Shown here one piece after another: positions 9,484 through 18,783 of a stretch of 64,000 nucleotides of DNA (position 1 is the first letter of the stretch; each line of letters begins with the position of its first letter). Source of the DNA: Polluticaenibacter yanchengensis (GTDB lineage Bacteria; Bacteroidota; Bacteroidia; Chitinophagales; Chitinophagaceae). The translations under genes were made by a program, and so were the position numbers. The notes beneath the pieces were generated by a model. That model was not told the origin of the DNA. It worked only from the letters and a program-made list of their open reading frames with translations, and did no database searches. The DNA lies in NCBI GenBank assembly GCA_027854065.1, contig JAQGEF010000004.1:1-64000 (forward strand), read 5' to 3'.

Positions 9484-9548
9484 TTCATCATTTATTTCCG
9501 GAACCAGGAAATATACATGGTTCTGCCAAATAGTATTATAAACGCTTA

Positions 9549-9727
9549 ATGGCTGCCGGATACAGCAGGTGGCGAGGCACGAGCCAGTGTTTTGTACGCC
9601 TGAAAAGAAGCTCTATGTTGTTATGTTTGACGGAGTATATGGACACAACGGCGTACAAAATACCGCGCCTGCAGTAGCCGGAACAAATGTAAAACAGGAT
9701 GGCAAATGACCAGAGCCCCAAATAAAA
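9549..9727 (+). repeat. Intergenic hairpin element family A, copy A2
   Basis: Starts ATGGCTGCCGGATACAGCAG and ends AGCCCCAAATAAAAAAA. It contains a small hairpin TGGC-GAGGCACGA-GCCA and a perfect 11-bp stem, TTTTGTACGCC (9590-9600) with GGCGTACAAAA (9650-9660). Its A-rich tail runs directly into the accC terminator on the opposite strand. Confidence 0.8.
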
Positions 9728-9759
9728 AAATCCCGGACAAACCTAAGTTTGCCCGGGAT
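9723..9759 (-). terminator. Intrinsic terminator of accC
   Basis: ATCCCGGACAAAC (9730-9742) pairs with GTTTGCCCGGGAT (9747-9759) with one mismatch and a 4-nt loop. On the minus strand the stem is followed by seven Ts, supplied by the A-rich tail of repeat A2. Confidence 0.85.
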
Positions 9760-9778
9760 CTGGAATGCTTTCTACAAT

Positions 9779-11131
9779 TTATTTTTTAGCCGGTTCCTGA
9801 AGATCAAATGTCTCAAGGAACTTCGTGTTGAAATCACCATTGATGAATTTTTCATCTTTCATTAATTGTAAATGGAAAGGAATGGTTGTTTTTACGCCTT
9901 CCACTACATATTCGCTTAAAGCACGGTACATGGTATCGATGGCTTCCTCGCGGGTACGGGCAATGGTAATTAACTTACCAATCATGCTATCATAGTAAGG
10001 GGTAATGGTGTAACCACTGTAAGCGTGGCTGTCCACACGTACGCCATGACCACCAGGCTGGTGTAAAATAGTAATTTTACCCGGGCTTGGACGGAAATCG
10101 TTATACGGATCTTCGGCATTGATGCGGCACTCAATAGCGTGACCTACCGGTTCATAATCCTGGCCGCTGATAGCGATACCTGCCGCTATTTTTATTTGTT
10201 CTTTAATCAAATCGAAATTGATTACTTCCTCTGTTACGCAATGTTCTACCTGTATACGGGTATTCATTTCCATAAAGTAGAAGTTACGGTGCTTATCTAC
10301 CAGGAATTCAATGGTACCGACACCTTCATAATTAATAGCTGCAGCAGCTTTTTTTGCGGCCTCACCCATTTGTTTACGTAAATCCGGCGTTATAAACGGA
10401 GACGGGCTTTCTTCTACCAGTTTCTGGTGGCGGCGCTGAATACTACAGTCGCGCTCACTCATGTGGCAAACAGTACCATACTGGTCACCTGCTACCTGGA
10501 TTTCGATATGGCGAGGTTCTTCTACGAACTTCTCCATATAAATACCATCATTTTTAAATGATGCCAATGCTTCTGCTTTGGCAGTATTATAAGCTTTTTC
10601 TATTTCTTCCTCTGCCCACACTACACGCATTCCTTTACCGCCACCACCGGCAGTTGCTTTTAAGATAATAGGATACCCCATATCATTAGCCATTTCGATG
10701 GTTTGCTCCAAACTTTCAAGCAAAGCTTTAGAACCAGGGATTACCGGTACACCGGCAGCAATCATTGTTTCTTTGGCAGTCATTTTATCGCCCATTTTAC
10801 GGATTTGCTCCGGCGTTGGCCCGATAAATTTGATACCGTTTTGCTGGCAGATCTCTGCGAAATTGGCATTTTCGGCCAGGAAACCATAACCAGGATGGAT
10901 AGCGTCGGCATTGGTAATTTCTGCTGCTGCTATAATCCGGGGGATATTTAAATAGCTGTCGCTGCTTTGTGGTTTTCCAATACAAACCGCTTCATCTGCA
11001 AATTTTACATGCAAACTATCTTTATCAGCAGTGGAATATACCGCAACTGTGCGAATACCCATTTCTCTACAGGTGCGAATAACGCGCAATGCAATTTCGC
11101 CGCGGTTGGCAATTAATATTTTCTTAAACAA
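9779..11131 (-). CDS. accC: Acetyl-CoA carboxylase, biotin carboxylase subunit
   Basis: 450-aa ATP-grasp enzyme that carboxylates biotin on AccB in the first step of fatty acid synthesis. The N-terminus [20 protein letters not shown], the glycine-rich ATP loop [11 protein letters not shown] and the [11 protein letters not shown] active-site block are all intact, and length is normal. The start is a TTG at 11131: an in-frame stop lies 15 nt upstream with no ATG between, and the TTG reading gives exactly the family N-terminus. It follows accB on the same strand after a 281-bp gap that contains a strong hairpin. The carboxyltransferase genes are not in the window. Confidence 0.97.
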   Translation of the reverse strand: MFKKILIANRGEIALRVIRTCREMGIRTVAVYSTADKDSLHVKFADEAVCIGKPQSSDSYLNIPRIIAAAEITNADAIHPGYGFLAENANFAEICQQNGIKFIGPTPEQIRKMGDKMTAKETMIAAGVPVIPGSKALLESLEQTIEMANDMGYPIILKATAGGGGKGMRVVWAEEEIEKAYNTAKAEALASFKNDGIYMEKFVEEPRHIEIQVAGDQYGTVCHMSERDCSIQRRHQKLVEESPSPFITPDLRKQMGEAAKKAAAAINYEGVGTIEFLVDKHRNFYFMEMNTRIQVEHCVTEEVINFDLIKEQIKIAAGIAISGQDYEPVGHAIECRINAEDPYNDFRPSPGKITILHQPGGHGVRVDSHAYSGYTITPYYDSMIGKLITIARTREEAIDTMYRALSEYVVEGVKTTIPFHLQLMKDEKFINGDFNTKFLETFDLQEPAKK

Positions 11132-11201
11132 TTTATTACATATTTAGCCCCATTCCTTTCAGAAAATTGCTCTGAAAGCAAAAGAGAGGTGATAAATAAA
11201 A

Positions 11202-11253
11202 TTGCTAAGATCTTTTGTTACACGACTGATGTTTTAACAAAAAATCTTAGCAA
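11202..11253 (-). other. Long hairpin between accB and accC
   Basis: A 19-bp inverted repeat with one mismatch: the arm at 11202-11220 begins TTGCTAAGAT and the arm at 11235-11253 ends ATCTTAGCAA, with a 14-nt loop. It has no T-tract on the minus strand, so it may act as an mRNA processing or stability element rather than a simple terminator. Confidence 0.6.
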
Positions 11254-11412
11254 GTTTTAAAGCATATCATTTTCTATTTGCTGCTTATAACAACGTTGGT
11301 TGATACGGGCACAAAACATCACTGTACATTTATTGGCGAAGTGCCATAAACTATGTGTTTGAGCATTTAATATAACCTGCTGGGTTAGCATAACAAATAG
11401 CAATAGTATTTA

Positions 11413-11898
11413 TTAAGGTTCAACTAAAAATAACGGTTGATCGTACTCTACAGGGCTTGCGTCTTCTACAAGTACTTTCACAATTTTACCTTTAATTTCA
11501 CTTTCAATTTCATTGAAAAGTTTCATGGCTTCAATGATACAAACCACTTTACCAACGTTAATCTGATCGCCTTCGTTTACAAATAATGGCTTATCAGGAG
11601 CCGGGCTGCGGTAAAAAGTACCAATCATTGGACTTTTGATAGTAACTAAGTTACTGGTATCTTCTTTTGGTGTAGCGGCAACTGCAACAGGAGCCGGCGC
11701 GGAAGTTGGTGTAGCAGCAACTGGTGCAGCAGCTACTTGTGGTTGAACAAATTGTTGAATTGGTGCAGCAGCAACTATTGGTGCAGCATCTTCTTTTTGT
11801 TTAATGGTAATTTTAAGACCTTCTTCTTCGATGCTTATCTCGGCGATGTTAGTCTTATTAATAATTTTTACCAATTCTTGAACCTGCTTAATATCCAT
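11413..11898 (-). CDS. accB: Acetyl-CoA carboxylase, biotin carboxyl carrier protein
   Basis: 161-aa biotin carrier that delivers carboxybiotin from AccC to the carboxyltransferase. The N-terminal domain begins MDIKQVQELVKIINKTNIAEI, a long Ala/Pro/Val-rich linker spans about 45-80, and the C-terminal biotinyl domain carries the biotinylated lysine in CIIEAMKLFNEIE. Start and length are standard. It is cotranscribed upstream of accC or linked to it through the hairpin-containing gap. Confidence 0.97.
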   Translation of the reverse strand: MDIKQVQELVKIINKTNIAEISIEEEGLKITIKQKEDAAPIVAAAPIQQFVQPQVAAAPVAATPTSAPAPVAVAATPKEDTSNLVTIKSPMIGTFYRSPAPDKPLFVNEGDQINVGKVVCIIEAMKLFNEIESEIKGKIVKVLVEDASPVEYDQPLFLVEP

Positions 11899-12100
11899 AA
11901 GGCGTGGTTATTTTTAAGAAAAATATTTTTCTTGTTTTTGTGATTATTGAATTTAATAACAAAACCGACGGCTAAAGTAGGTGATAAGAATGTAATCAGC
12001 CTAATTTTTTTTATACTTTTTCTAATTTTAGCGAATAAATAGCCAAAATGTGTATAAAAGTGTATCAGCAAACAGTCGGATTCTATACTTTCCCAGATAA

Positions 12101-12130
12101 AATACCCCCGGAATAAACGCCGGGGGCTTA
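12101..12130 (-). terminator. Probable terminator of efp
   Basis: CCCCCGG (12105-12111) and CCGGGGG (12120-12126) form a GC-rich stem with an 8-nt loop just downstream of efp. The T-tract on the minus strand is weak (TATTTTAT). Confidence 0.55.
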
Positions 12131-12138
12131 TAAAAAAA

Positions 12139-12705
12139 TTAATCTTTTACGCGCTCTACGTATTCACCTGTCTTGGTGTTTACACGAATTTTCTCTCCCT
12201 CATTTACAAATAAAGGTACGTTTACAGTAGCACCGGTTTCTACAGTAGCTGGTTTTAACGTTCTGGTAGCAGTATCACCTTTTAAACCTGGTTCGCTATA
12301 AGTAACAGTTAAAACGATTTTATCAGGTAGTTCCACTGACATAGGAGAGTCAGTTTCCGTGTTTATTAACACGCTTACTTCCTGTGCTTCTTTTAAGAAT
12401 TGAGGAGCATCTATTAAATTTTCAGCAACAATGATTTGCTCGAAAGTCTCATTGTTCATAAAGTTATAGCCGCTATCGTCCTGATATAAATATTGATAAT
12501 CGTGGCGTTCAACTCTTACCGGGTAAATAGTATCGCCGCTATTCCAAGTTTTTTCAATGGTTCTCTTGTTATCTACACCGGTTAATTTAGCCCATACTTT
12601 GGCTGCAGCACGTGCAGTTTTGTTTTCGCCAAACTCCACCACTTTATACAAGCTGCCGTCCAATTTTAAAATTAAACCGCGAGAGATATCTGATGTACTT
12701 GCCAT
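12139..12705 (-). CDS. efp: Elongation factor P with arginine at the modified position
   Basis: 188-aa translation factor that relieves ribosome stalling at proline runs. The three-domain EF-P architecture is clear: an N-terminal KOW-like domain, DAPQFLKEAQEVSVL, and the C-terminal signature LKGDTATRTLKPATVETGA. In the domain I loop the usual PGKGG is replaced by TARAA: an ungapped alignment puts Arg32 (codon CGT) where the lysine that receives beta-lysine or 5-aminopentanol normally lies. Arginine at this position is rhamnosylated by EarP in some proteobacteria, but no earP is seen here. It is a solo gene, divergent from the thioredoxin-like gene. Confidence 0.95.
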   Translation of the reverse strand: MASTSDISRGLILKLDGSLYKVVEFGENKTARAAAKVWAKLTGVDNKRTIEKTWNSGDTIYPVRVERHDYQYLYQDDSGYNFMNNETFEQIIVAENLIDAPQFLKEAQEVSVLINTETDSPMSVELPDKIVLTVTYSEPGLKGDTATRTLKPATVETGATVNVPLFVNEGEKIRVNTKTGEYVERVKD

Positions 12706-12850
12706 TTATTGTACTTTTTTGTGATTACAATTGTTTTGTTTCCCAATTTTGAGACGGCAAATATAAGAAACTGTATTTTAAAGTGAAAAATCTAATATTT
12801 TTAACAGGCAGGATTTCTATTAAAATGGCTATAAACTATAAATTGCATAC

Positions 12851-13366
12851 ATGAAACAAATAATAACCGTACTCAGTTTTCTTTTAGCTGTTTTTAGCAC
12901 AAACGCCCAGGCTGATAATCATAACCATCAGCAAGAAGGTGGCTTTACGGTGGATACTTATAAAAAATTCCCACCTTTTCCTTTACTAAACCTTGATAGT
13001 GCGAGAGTTAACTCCAGCCAGGCCATAGAAAACAAGAAAAAAACAGTAGTGGTTTATTTTAGTCCAATCTGCAACCATTGCCAGCATTTGGCAGAAGATA
13101 TTACCGGCAATATGAAATCGTTTAAGAATGTCAAATTCCTGTTCATATCCAGTTATAACATCACCGAAATCAAAACCTTTGCTAATAATTACGGGCTGAA
13201 TAAATTTAAAAATATTTCTTTATTCCAGGATGACCAATACAAATTTGTCAATTTTTATAAGCTGAGAAGTTTACCCGGCATTTTTGTGTATGACACTAAC
13301 CAGGATTTTTTAGCAACAATGCCTGACCATTTTAAAATTGAAGATTTAATTAAAGCGGTTAATTAA
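12851..13366 (+). CDS. Exported thioredoxin-like protein
   Basis: 171 aa with a clear signal peptide (residues 1-21, ending NAQA). A thioredoxin-fold redox motif CNHC (74-77) lies in VVVYFSPICNHCQHLAED, and the cis-proline region is LRSLPGIFVYD. It is probably a periplasmic or surface-facing thiol-disulfide protein like those of the TlpA/redoxin group; the partner is unknown. It stands alone and ends in a strong hairpin terminator. Confidence 0.82.
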   Translation: MKQIITVLSFLLAVFSTNAQADNHNHQQEGGFTVDTYKKFPPFPLLNLDSARVNSSQAIENKKKTVVVYFSPICNHCQHLAEDITGNMKSFKNVKFLFISSYNITEIKTFANNYGLNKFKNISLFQDDQYKFVNFYKLRSLPGIFVYDTNQDFLATMPDHFKIEDLIKAVN

Positions 13367-13380
13367 TTAAGCTGCTTCAT

Positions 13381-13425
13381 AACAATAAAGCCCCGGAACT
13401 TAAGATATTCCGGGGCTTTATTGTT
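13381..13425. terminator. Bidirectional terminator after the thioredoxin-like gene
   Basis: Perfect 18-bp inverted repeat: AACAATAAAGCCCCGGAA (13381-13398) with its complement at 13408-13425, loop of 9 nt. The stem has a GC core and an AT-rich base, so it can terminate in either direction. Confidence 0.88.
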
Positions 13426-13637
13426 TATAACGGTTTTATTATGCTGTAGCCTGCCATTCATATCAACCCTTACATATCTGTTATCATTTACAAACGAAGT
13501 CGCTCTATCCTCCTTGTCTTCTTTGTGAATCATCTCACTTCACAAAAGTAGTCAATACCTTACCTCAAGGGGGTTTCAAGCAATATTTATTTATGGTCCC
13601 AGGTATTAGAAACCCCTTAAAAATATTAACTTTAACT

Positions 13638-15026
13638 ATGACCAACTCCCTCACATATCTCTATAATGTATATCGTCAACAACTGGACTTTTTTAATTCA
13701 GGCGCCACTAAAGGGTATGAATTCAGACGGGCTCAATTACAGCAATTGAAAAGTTGTATAAAAAAGAATGAAGCAGCCATTTTAGAGGCATTGCAAAAAG
13801 ACTTAAATAAATCAGCTTTTGAAGGGTATGTTACAGAAATAGGAACGGTATACGAAGAGATCAATTTCGCTCTAAAAAACCTCCGGAAATGGATGAAACC
13901 AAAACGCGTGAATACTCCATTGCCGTTAATGCCCTCCAGCAGCAGGATATATTCCGAACCATTAGGCGTTGTACTCATCATTGCTCCCTGGAATTACCCT
14001 CTGCAATTAAATCTATCTCCATTGGTGGCGGCGATAGCTGCCGGAAATACCGTCATTTTAAAACCGTCTGAACTGGCCGTAAACACAGAGGCATTATTGA
14101 TTCGCCTGATTGCTGAAAACTTTGATCCCGCTTACATTTCAGTAACAACAATTGATGGTCCCACAATGAGCAACAGTTTTATAAAGACAAATACATTAGG
14201 ACATATTGTATATACCGGCGGAGAAGCTGTTGGCAAAATAATTATGGCTGCCGCTGCCGAGCAATTAACACCTGTCACCCTGGAATTAGGAGGTAAAAGT
14301 CCTTGCATTATTACTAAAAGCGCGAAGCTGGATAATGCTGCAAATAAAGTGGCATGGAGTAAATTTACAAATGCCGGCCAAACTTGTGTAGCACCGGACT
14401 ACCTGCTGGTACATTCCCTGGTTTATGATCGTTTTATTGGGAAGCTGAAAGATGCGATTGTGAAAATGTATGGTAATGATGCAGAAGAAAACCCGGAATA
14501 TCCAAGAATAATTAATACCACGCATACTGAAAGAATTATAGCACTCATAGAAAAAGAAAAATTACTGTACGGAGGTAATTATAATGTCGCTTCACGTTAT
14601 ATAGAGCCGACCGTTTTATCCGAAAATGAAACCGGGTCTGCAATTATGAGGGCTGAAATATTCGGACCGTTATTACCTGTTTTTAAATATGAATCCGAGC
14701 AGGATATTGTAAATATTGTTTCTGAGAATAAAAATCCACTGGCTTTATACATTTATGGCGAGGACCAGAAAGAGATTGACTTTGTTATTGAAAAGATCCC
14801 ATTTGGTGGCGGCTGTATAAATAATGGCTTAATTCATGTTGGCAATGTGCATTTACCTTTCGGTGGCATTGGTTCAAGTGGTATTGGGGCTTATCATGGC
14901 CAATATGGCTTCGAAAGATTATCGCACAAAAAAGCTGTTATGCGTACTGCTACATGGTTTGATATACCTGTATTATATCCGCCTTTTAAGAATAAATTAA
15001 AATGGGTGAAAAAGCTGATTAAATAG
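13638..15026 (+). CDS. NAD(P)-dependent aldehyde dehydrogenase (class 3-like)
   Basis: 462-aa aldehyde dehydrogenase that oxidises aldehydes to carboxylic acids. Visible motifs are APWNYPLQL (117-125), the catalytic glutamate E216 in LELGGKSP and the nucleophile C250 in NAGQTCVAPDY. The short N-terminus and the C-terminal IPFGGGCINNGLIHVGN resemble class 3 fatty or aromatic aldehyde dehydrogenases. I chose ATG 13638, which matches the family N-terminus; an upstream ATG at 13593 would add 15 residues. The substrate cannot be told from sequence. It converges on the anti-sigma gene with 1 nt between stop codons. Confidence 0.92.
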   Translation: MTNSLTYLYNVYRQQLDFFNSGATKGYEFRRAQLQQLKSCIKKNEAAILEALQKDLNKSAFEGYVTEIGTVYEEINFALKNLRKWMKPKRVNTPLPLMPSSSRIYSEPLGVVLIIAPWNYPLQLNLSPLVAAIAAGNTVILKPSELAVNTEALLIRLIAENFDPAYISVTTIDGPTMSNSFIKTNTLGHIVYTGGEAVGKIIMAAAAEQLTPVTLELGGKSPCIITKSAKLDNAANKVAWSKFTNAGQTCVAPDYLLVHSLVYDRFIGKLKDAIVKMYGNDAEENPEYPRIINTTHTERIIALIEKEKLLYGGNYNVASRYIEPTVLSENETGSAIMRAEIFGPLLPVFKYESEQDIVNIVSENKNPLALYIYGEDQKEIDFVIEKIPFGGGCINNGLIHVGNVHLPFGGIGSSGIGAYHGQYGFERLSHKKAVMRTATWFDIPVLYPPFKNKLKWVKKLIK

Positions 15027-15027
15027 A

Positions 15028-15858
15028 TTAGCTCTTTTTGTTTAAAAAGCTTGCCAGCTCAAACGGGTCTGCAAGGTTGCGGTTCTCTGTAATAAAAGTT
15101 TGTTCAGTCGATTTTTTCCATGACCTGAGTTTCTTATAACTTCTCCTGGCTAACCTGGTCGGCCTTTGTTTTCTACGGCCTTTTTTCTCGTATAACCCCT
15201 TCATAAACATCGCCATTCTTGGAGATACTGATATCGTTGAGTAGTTATCTAGTTTCACCTCTATCTGTCCGTAATCGTTAGACTCCGGCACAATATAATT
15301 AGCCAGGATCAGAAAGAAGTTATCTTCATTTTCTATATCAAAATGTGAAAGGTCTATCTGTGCTTTTTTGGGAATAAATACTTCAGGCGCTTTAGAATCT
15401 TCTTTTAGGTTAAATTTATTGTTCTGGGCTAAATGCTGGTTGTTTTTAATACTATCTAAAATGCTGCTGTCAATAGCGGATGGTACATCCTGGTTAAGGT
15501 GTGGACTTTTATTACCATTATCTACAAATGCCGGGCTATCAGTTTGGTTGGTATTAAACGTTATGGATAAAAATAGTGCAATACCTACAACTGCTGCTGC
15601 GGCCAACCAAATAAATTTCCTTTTGAGTTGGAAGACAGGTGCAGGCTTTGATTCAGGTGCATCTAATTGGTGGACGATATTTTGCCATATTGCCTCATGT
15701 TCAAACACGGCTAATGCAACTTCAGTTTCCGCCAGCATAGCAAATTGCTCATTATTAATAGCATGTTCGTCTAATTGTGACGCGATGCTATTCCACAACT
15801 CTTCCGGGGGAGAAACTTCGTAGTTATTTAACGACAATATGGTTTTACGTTCTAACAA
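15028..15858 (-). CDS. Putative anti-sigma factor (membrane protein)
   Basis: 276 aa. A cytoplasmic N-terminal region with ELWNSIASQLDE and IWQNIVHQLDA is followed by one membrane helix at about residues 88-105 (FIWLAAAAVVGIALFLSI) and an extracytoplasmic part rich in Asn, Ser and Lys. The C-terminus is strongly basic (about 225-260). The gene begins with TTG immediately after the stop codon of the ECF sigma gene, which implies translational coupling and suggests it is the cognate anti-sigma factor. No named anti-sigma domain is recognisable, so the role rests mainly on context. Confidence 0.7.
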   Translation of the reverse strand: MLERKTILSLNNYEVSPPEELWNSIASQLDEHAINNEQFAMLAETEVALAVFEHEAIWQNIVHQLDAPESKPAPVFQLKRKFIWLAAAAVVGIALFLSITFNTNQTDSPAFVDNGNKSPHLNQDVPSAIDSSILDSIKNNQHLAQNNKFNLKEDSKAPEVFIPKKAQIDLSHFDIENEDNFFLILANYIVPESNDYGQIEVKLDNYSTISVSPRMAMFMKGLYEKKGRRKQRPTRLARRSYKKLRSWKKSTEQTFITENRNLADPFELASFLNKKS

Positions 15859-16425
15859 TTAATTATTGTTTTTTATTAGCATTTTTGTTTCTAGGTTTTT
15901 CTGGAGCGTTTGTTTTGCTCTCGCATATTGGGATTTACTGGTGCCGACAGATATGTTAAGAAGATCTGCGATTTCTTTGTGCGAATAGCCTTCAACTGCA
16001 TATAAGTTGAAAACAGTTCTGTATCCAGCACTTAACTCTTGTATAGTATGCTGTAATTCTTTAAGGGACAACTTTTCTAATCCTGAATAGCCATTAACAT
16101 TTTCAGGTAAGTTTTCATGTGATTCCTGAATTTCGCTAAAATGTTTTTTCTTTTGAATAAATCCTGTACATGTTGTTACAAAAATCCTGCGAATCCAGCC
16201 TTCAAAAGAACCTTCGTTCCTAAAACTGTGCACATTTTTATAAATTTTTATAAATCCTTCCTGCAAAAAGTCTTTAGCTTCATCCTGATCTGTTGCGTAC
16301 CTTAAGCACAAAGCATACATCTTAGGCGCAAACTTGTCGTATAGCGCTTTCTGAGCGGCCCTGTCTTGCTGCACACATTGCTCTATTAAGAGCCTTTCGT
16401 TATCAAAATGGTTGCTTGTACTCAC
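15859..16425 (-). CDS. ECF-type RNA polymerase sigma factor
   Basis: 188-aa sigma-70 family protein with region 2 (KMYALCLRYATDQDEAKDFL, FRNEGSFEGWIRRI) and region 4 (LSAGYRTVFNLYAVEGYSHK, then EIADLLNISVGTSKSQYARA), separated by a short linker. Regions 1 and 3 are absent, as in extracytoplasmic function sigma factors. Start codon is GTG at 16425. It is directly coupled to a membrane protein that is probably its anti-sigma factor. Target genes are unknown. Confidence 0.92.
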   Translation of the reverse strand: MSTSNHFDNERLLIEQCVQQDRAAQKALYDKFAPKMYALCLRYATDQDEAKDFLQEGFIKIYKNVHSFRNEGSFEGWIRRIFVTTCTGFIQKKKHFSEIQESHENLPENVNGYSGLEKLSLKELQHTIQELSAGYRTVFNLYAVEGYSHKEIADLLNISVGTSKSQYARAKQTLQKNLETKMLIKNNN

Positions 16426-16651
16426 AATTATTTGGTTAAAAAATATGATGTTTACTTAATCAAGAAGGCAAAAGTAATTCTTAATAAGTTATTAATAGGA
16501 TATTTATGTCAATTAATACTTAAATTATTAATTTTAAAAAGGACCTTCACCTATCCATCCTCCAAAACTAATTTCTAATTTTTTGCTACAATTAACTAAT
16601 CAAGATATGGCAATGTAATACCTTAGCATTTCAATTCCTTTTACATTCGTT

Positions 16652-18781
16652 ATGATTGAGAACTTTTCTGGCAGAGGTACCATAATTAAGTTAATCTTTG
16701 GCGTTACTTTTTTAGTAGTTATAATACAGTTGGTTAATTTACAACTAATTAACAAGAACTATGGCCCAGATTCGTTTAGCCAGTCTACCTATAGAAAGAC
16801 TATTTATCCAAGCCGGGGTTTAATTTATGATAAAAATCAAAAACTGATTTTAGACAATACTACTTTGTATGACCTTGTAGTGATTCCCGCCCAGTTAAAA
16901 GGAGTTGATACCAGCATTATTTTAAAGATCCTTAATATAGATACTGCCGAATTTAAAAAGAGAGTGGTGACTGCGATTGTGAAAAACGGCCGTCACAGAG
17001 CTTCTGTGTTCGAAGGATTACTGGATGAGAAAAATTATGCCCGATTAAACGAATTTCTTTACAAGATACAGCCGGGGTTTGACCTGATAAAGCGCCCTGT
17101 CAGAAAGTACCCGTATCATGGCGCAGCCCATTTATTGGGATACCTGGGTGAAGTAGATACCGCTTTTTTAAGAAAAAACGCGACAGAGGGCTACCAACAA
17201 GGCGATTATGCGGGCATGACTGGGTTGGAAAGAAGCTATGAAAAAGTATTACTTGGCCAAAGAGGAATAGAATATTGGCAGCGTGATAACAAGAACCGCC
17301 CCACAATAAGATACCAGCAGGGTGAATTTGATACATTACCCATTTCCGGCAGCAATTTGTACTCTACGCTGGATATTGATCTGCAAATGTTGGGAGAAAA
17401 ATTGCTGAAAGGAAAAATCGGAAGCGTTGTGGCTATAGACCCAAGAACCGGCGGTGTATTGGCCATGGTAAGCGGGCCCAGTTATGACCCGGCTTTATTA
17501 ACCGGTGCCGAAAGAAGAAAACACTTCTCCGAACTTTTTATAGACCCGAAATTACCTTTATATAACAGGGCAATCACCGGTACTTACTCTCCCGGTTCTA
17601 CTTTTAAAACACTTCAGGCACTGGTAGCACTCCAGGAAGGCGTTATTACACCGGCATACGGGTATCCGTGTCCTGGCAGGTATAACGGGTGTGGCAATGG
17701 TAAACCTAAATGTCACGGGGCCGGGCATGCACCGGATTTAAGGCACGCTATCGCCACCAGTTGTAACCCATATTTTGCAGATGTTTACCGCAAAATACTG
17801 GACCAGTCAAAATATGGCCGTGTAGATAGCGGGCTTTCTGTATGGGACAGATATATGTACGCGTTCGGATTCGGCCATAACCTCGGAATCGACCTGCCGG
17901 GCGAAAAAAGAGGCAATATTCCCGTACCAAATGATTACATCAAAAAATTCGGTGTCAACTGGAACAGTTGTAATATCATATCCAACTCCATTGGCCAGGG
18001 AGAGGTAAACAGTACTGTTCTCCAACTGGCCAATGCCATCTCCATGATGGCTAATAAAGGCTGGTATTACACGCCGCATTTAATAGACAGTATTGAAGGT
18101 GGTGATAAATTTGGGTTATTGGAGCCATATAAAAAGAAAATCCAGGCAATTAATATCCAGGATATGTACTTCGAAGCCGTGCACCAGGGTATGGAAGACG
18201 TAATGATCAGCGGTACTGGCCGTTCTTTTAAAATAGATGGCTTAACCATGTGTGGTAAAACCGGAACGGTACAAAATAGTTATAAAGGTAAACCTCAAAA
18301 AGACCACTCCTTTTTTGCAGCGTTCGCTCCAAGAGAAAATCCGCGAATAGCTATTGCCTGTATGGTAGAAAACGGCGGCTGGGGTACCACCATTGCCGCA
18401 CCGGTGGTAAGCTTAATGGTTGAAAAATACATTAACGATACCATCAGCAAAAAAAGAGAACCGTGGATTGACCGTTATTCAAACATGAGCATTATTCCTG
18501 CAAGAATACAGGATGAAATAAAAAAACGTGACAGCCTGAACAGAGTGAAAGATTCCATCAGGCTTCGTAAACAAATGATCAAAGAAATTAAAGATTCTAC
18601 AGGTATTACTGATGATCCGGACCAGGCTGATGACAGCAAACCTGAACGTAAACAAAATGACAAGAGCAAAGGCGATAAAAAGTTATTCAACCTGGGCTAT
18701 ATTGTTATCAAACAAAACGAAGAGGAACAATATTCCAATCCTCAGCTAAAAGTAAGGACTAAAGATTCTGACCGCGTTTAG
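16652..18781 (+). CDS. mrdA: Penicillin-binding protein 2 (class B transpeptidase)
   Basis: 709-aa class B PBP needed for peptidoglycan crosslinking during elongation. It has an N-terminal membrane anchor (13-33), a dimerisation domain beginning RKTIYPSRGLIYDKN, and a transpeptidase domain with the active-site serine in S316-T-F-K319, the SNS motif in NIISNSIGQGE and K536-T-G-T. After about residue 620 comes a charged Lys/Asp-rich tail. The usual mreC, mreD and rodA neighbours are absent, so it may be a second copy or a relocated gene. Divergent from the ECF sigma gene. Confidence 0.92.
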   Translation: MIENFSGRGTIIKLIFGVTFLVVIIQLVNLQLINKNYGPDSFSQSTYRKTIYPSRGLIYDKNQKLILDNTTLYDLVVIPAQLKGVDTSIILKILNIDTAEFKKRVVTAIVKNGRHRASVFEGLLDEKNYARLNEFLYKIQPGFDLIKRPVRKYPYHGAAHLLGYLGEVDTAFLRKNATEGYQQGDYAGMTGLERSYEKVLLGQRGIEYWQRDNKNRPTIRYQQGEFDTLPISGSNLYSTLDIDLQMLGEKLLKGKIGSVVAIDPRTGGVLAMVSGPSYDPALLTGAERRKHFSELFIDPKLPLYNRAITGTYSPGSTFKTLQALVALQEGVITPAYGYPCPGRYNGCGNGKPKCHGAGHAPDLRHAIATSCNPYFADVYRKILDQSKYGRVDSGLSVWDRYMYAFGFGHNLGIDLPGEKRGNIPVPNDYIKKFGVNWNSCNIISNSIGQGEVNSTVLQLANAISMMANKGWYYTPHLIDSIEGGDKFGLLEPYKKKIQAINIQDMYFEAVHQGMEDVMISGTGRSFKIDGLTMCGKTGTVQNSYKGKPQKDHSFFAAFAPRENPRIAIACMVENGGWGTTIAAPVVSLMVEKYINDTISKKREPWIDRYSNMSIIPARIQDEIKKRDSLNRVKDSIRLRKQMIKEIKDSTGITDDPDQADDSKPERKQNDKSKGDKKLFNLGYIVIKQNEEEQYSNPQLKVRTKDSDRV

Positions 18782-18783
18782 AA

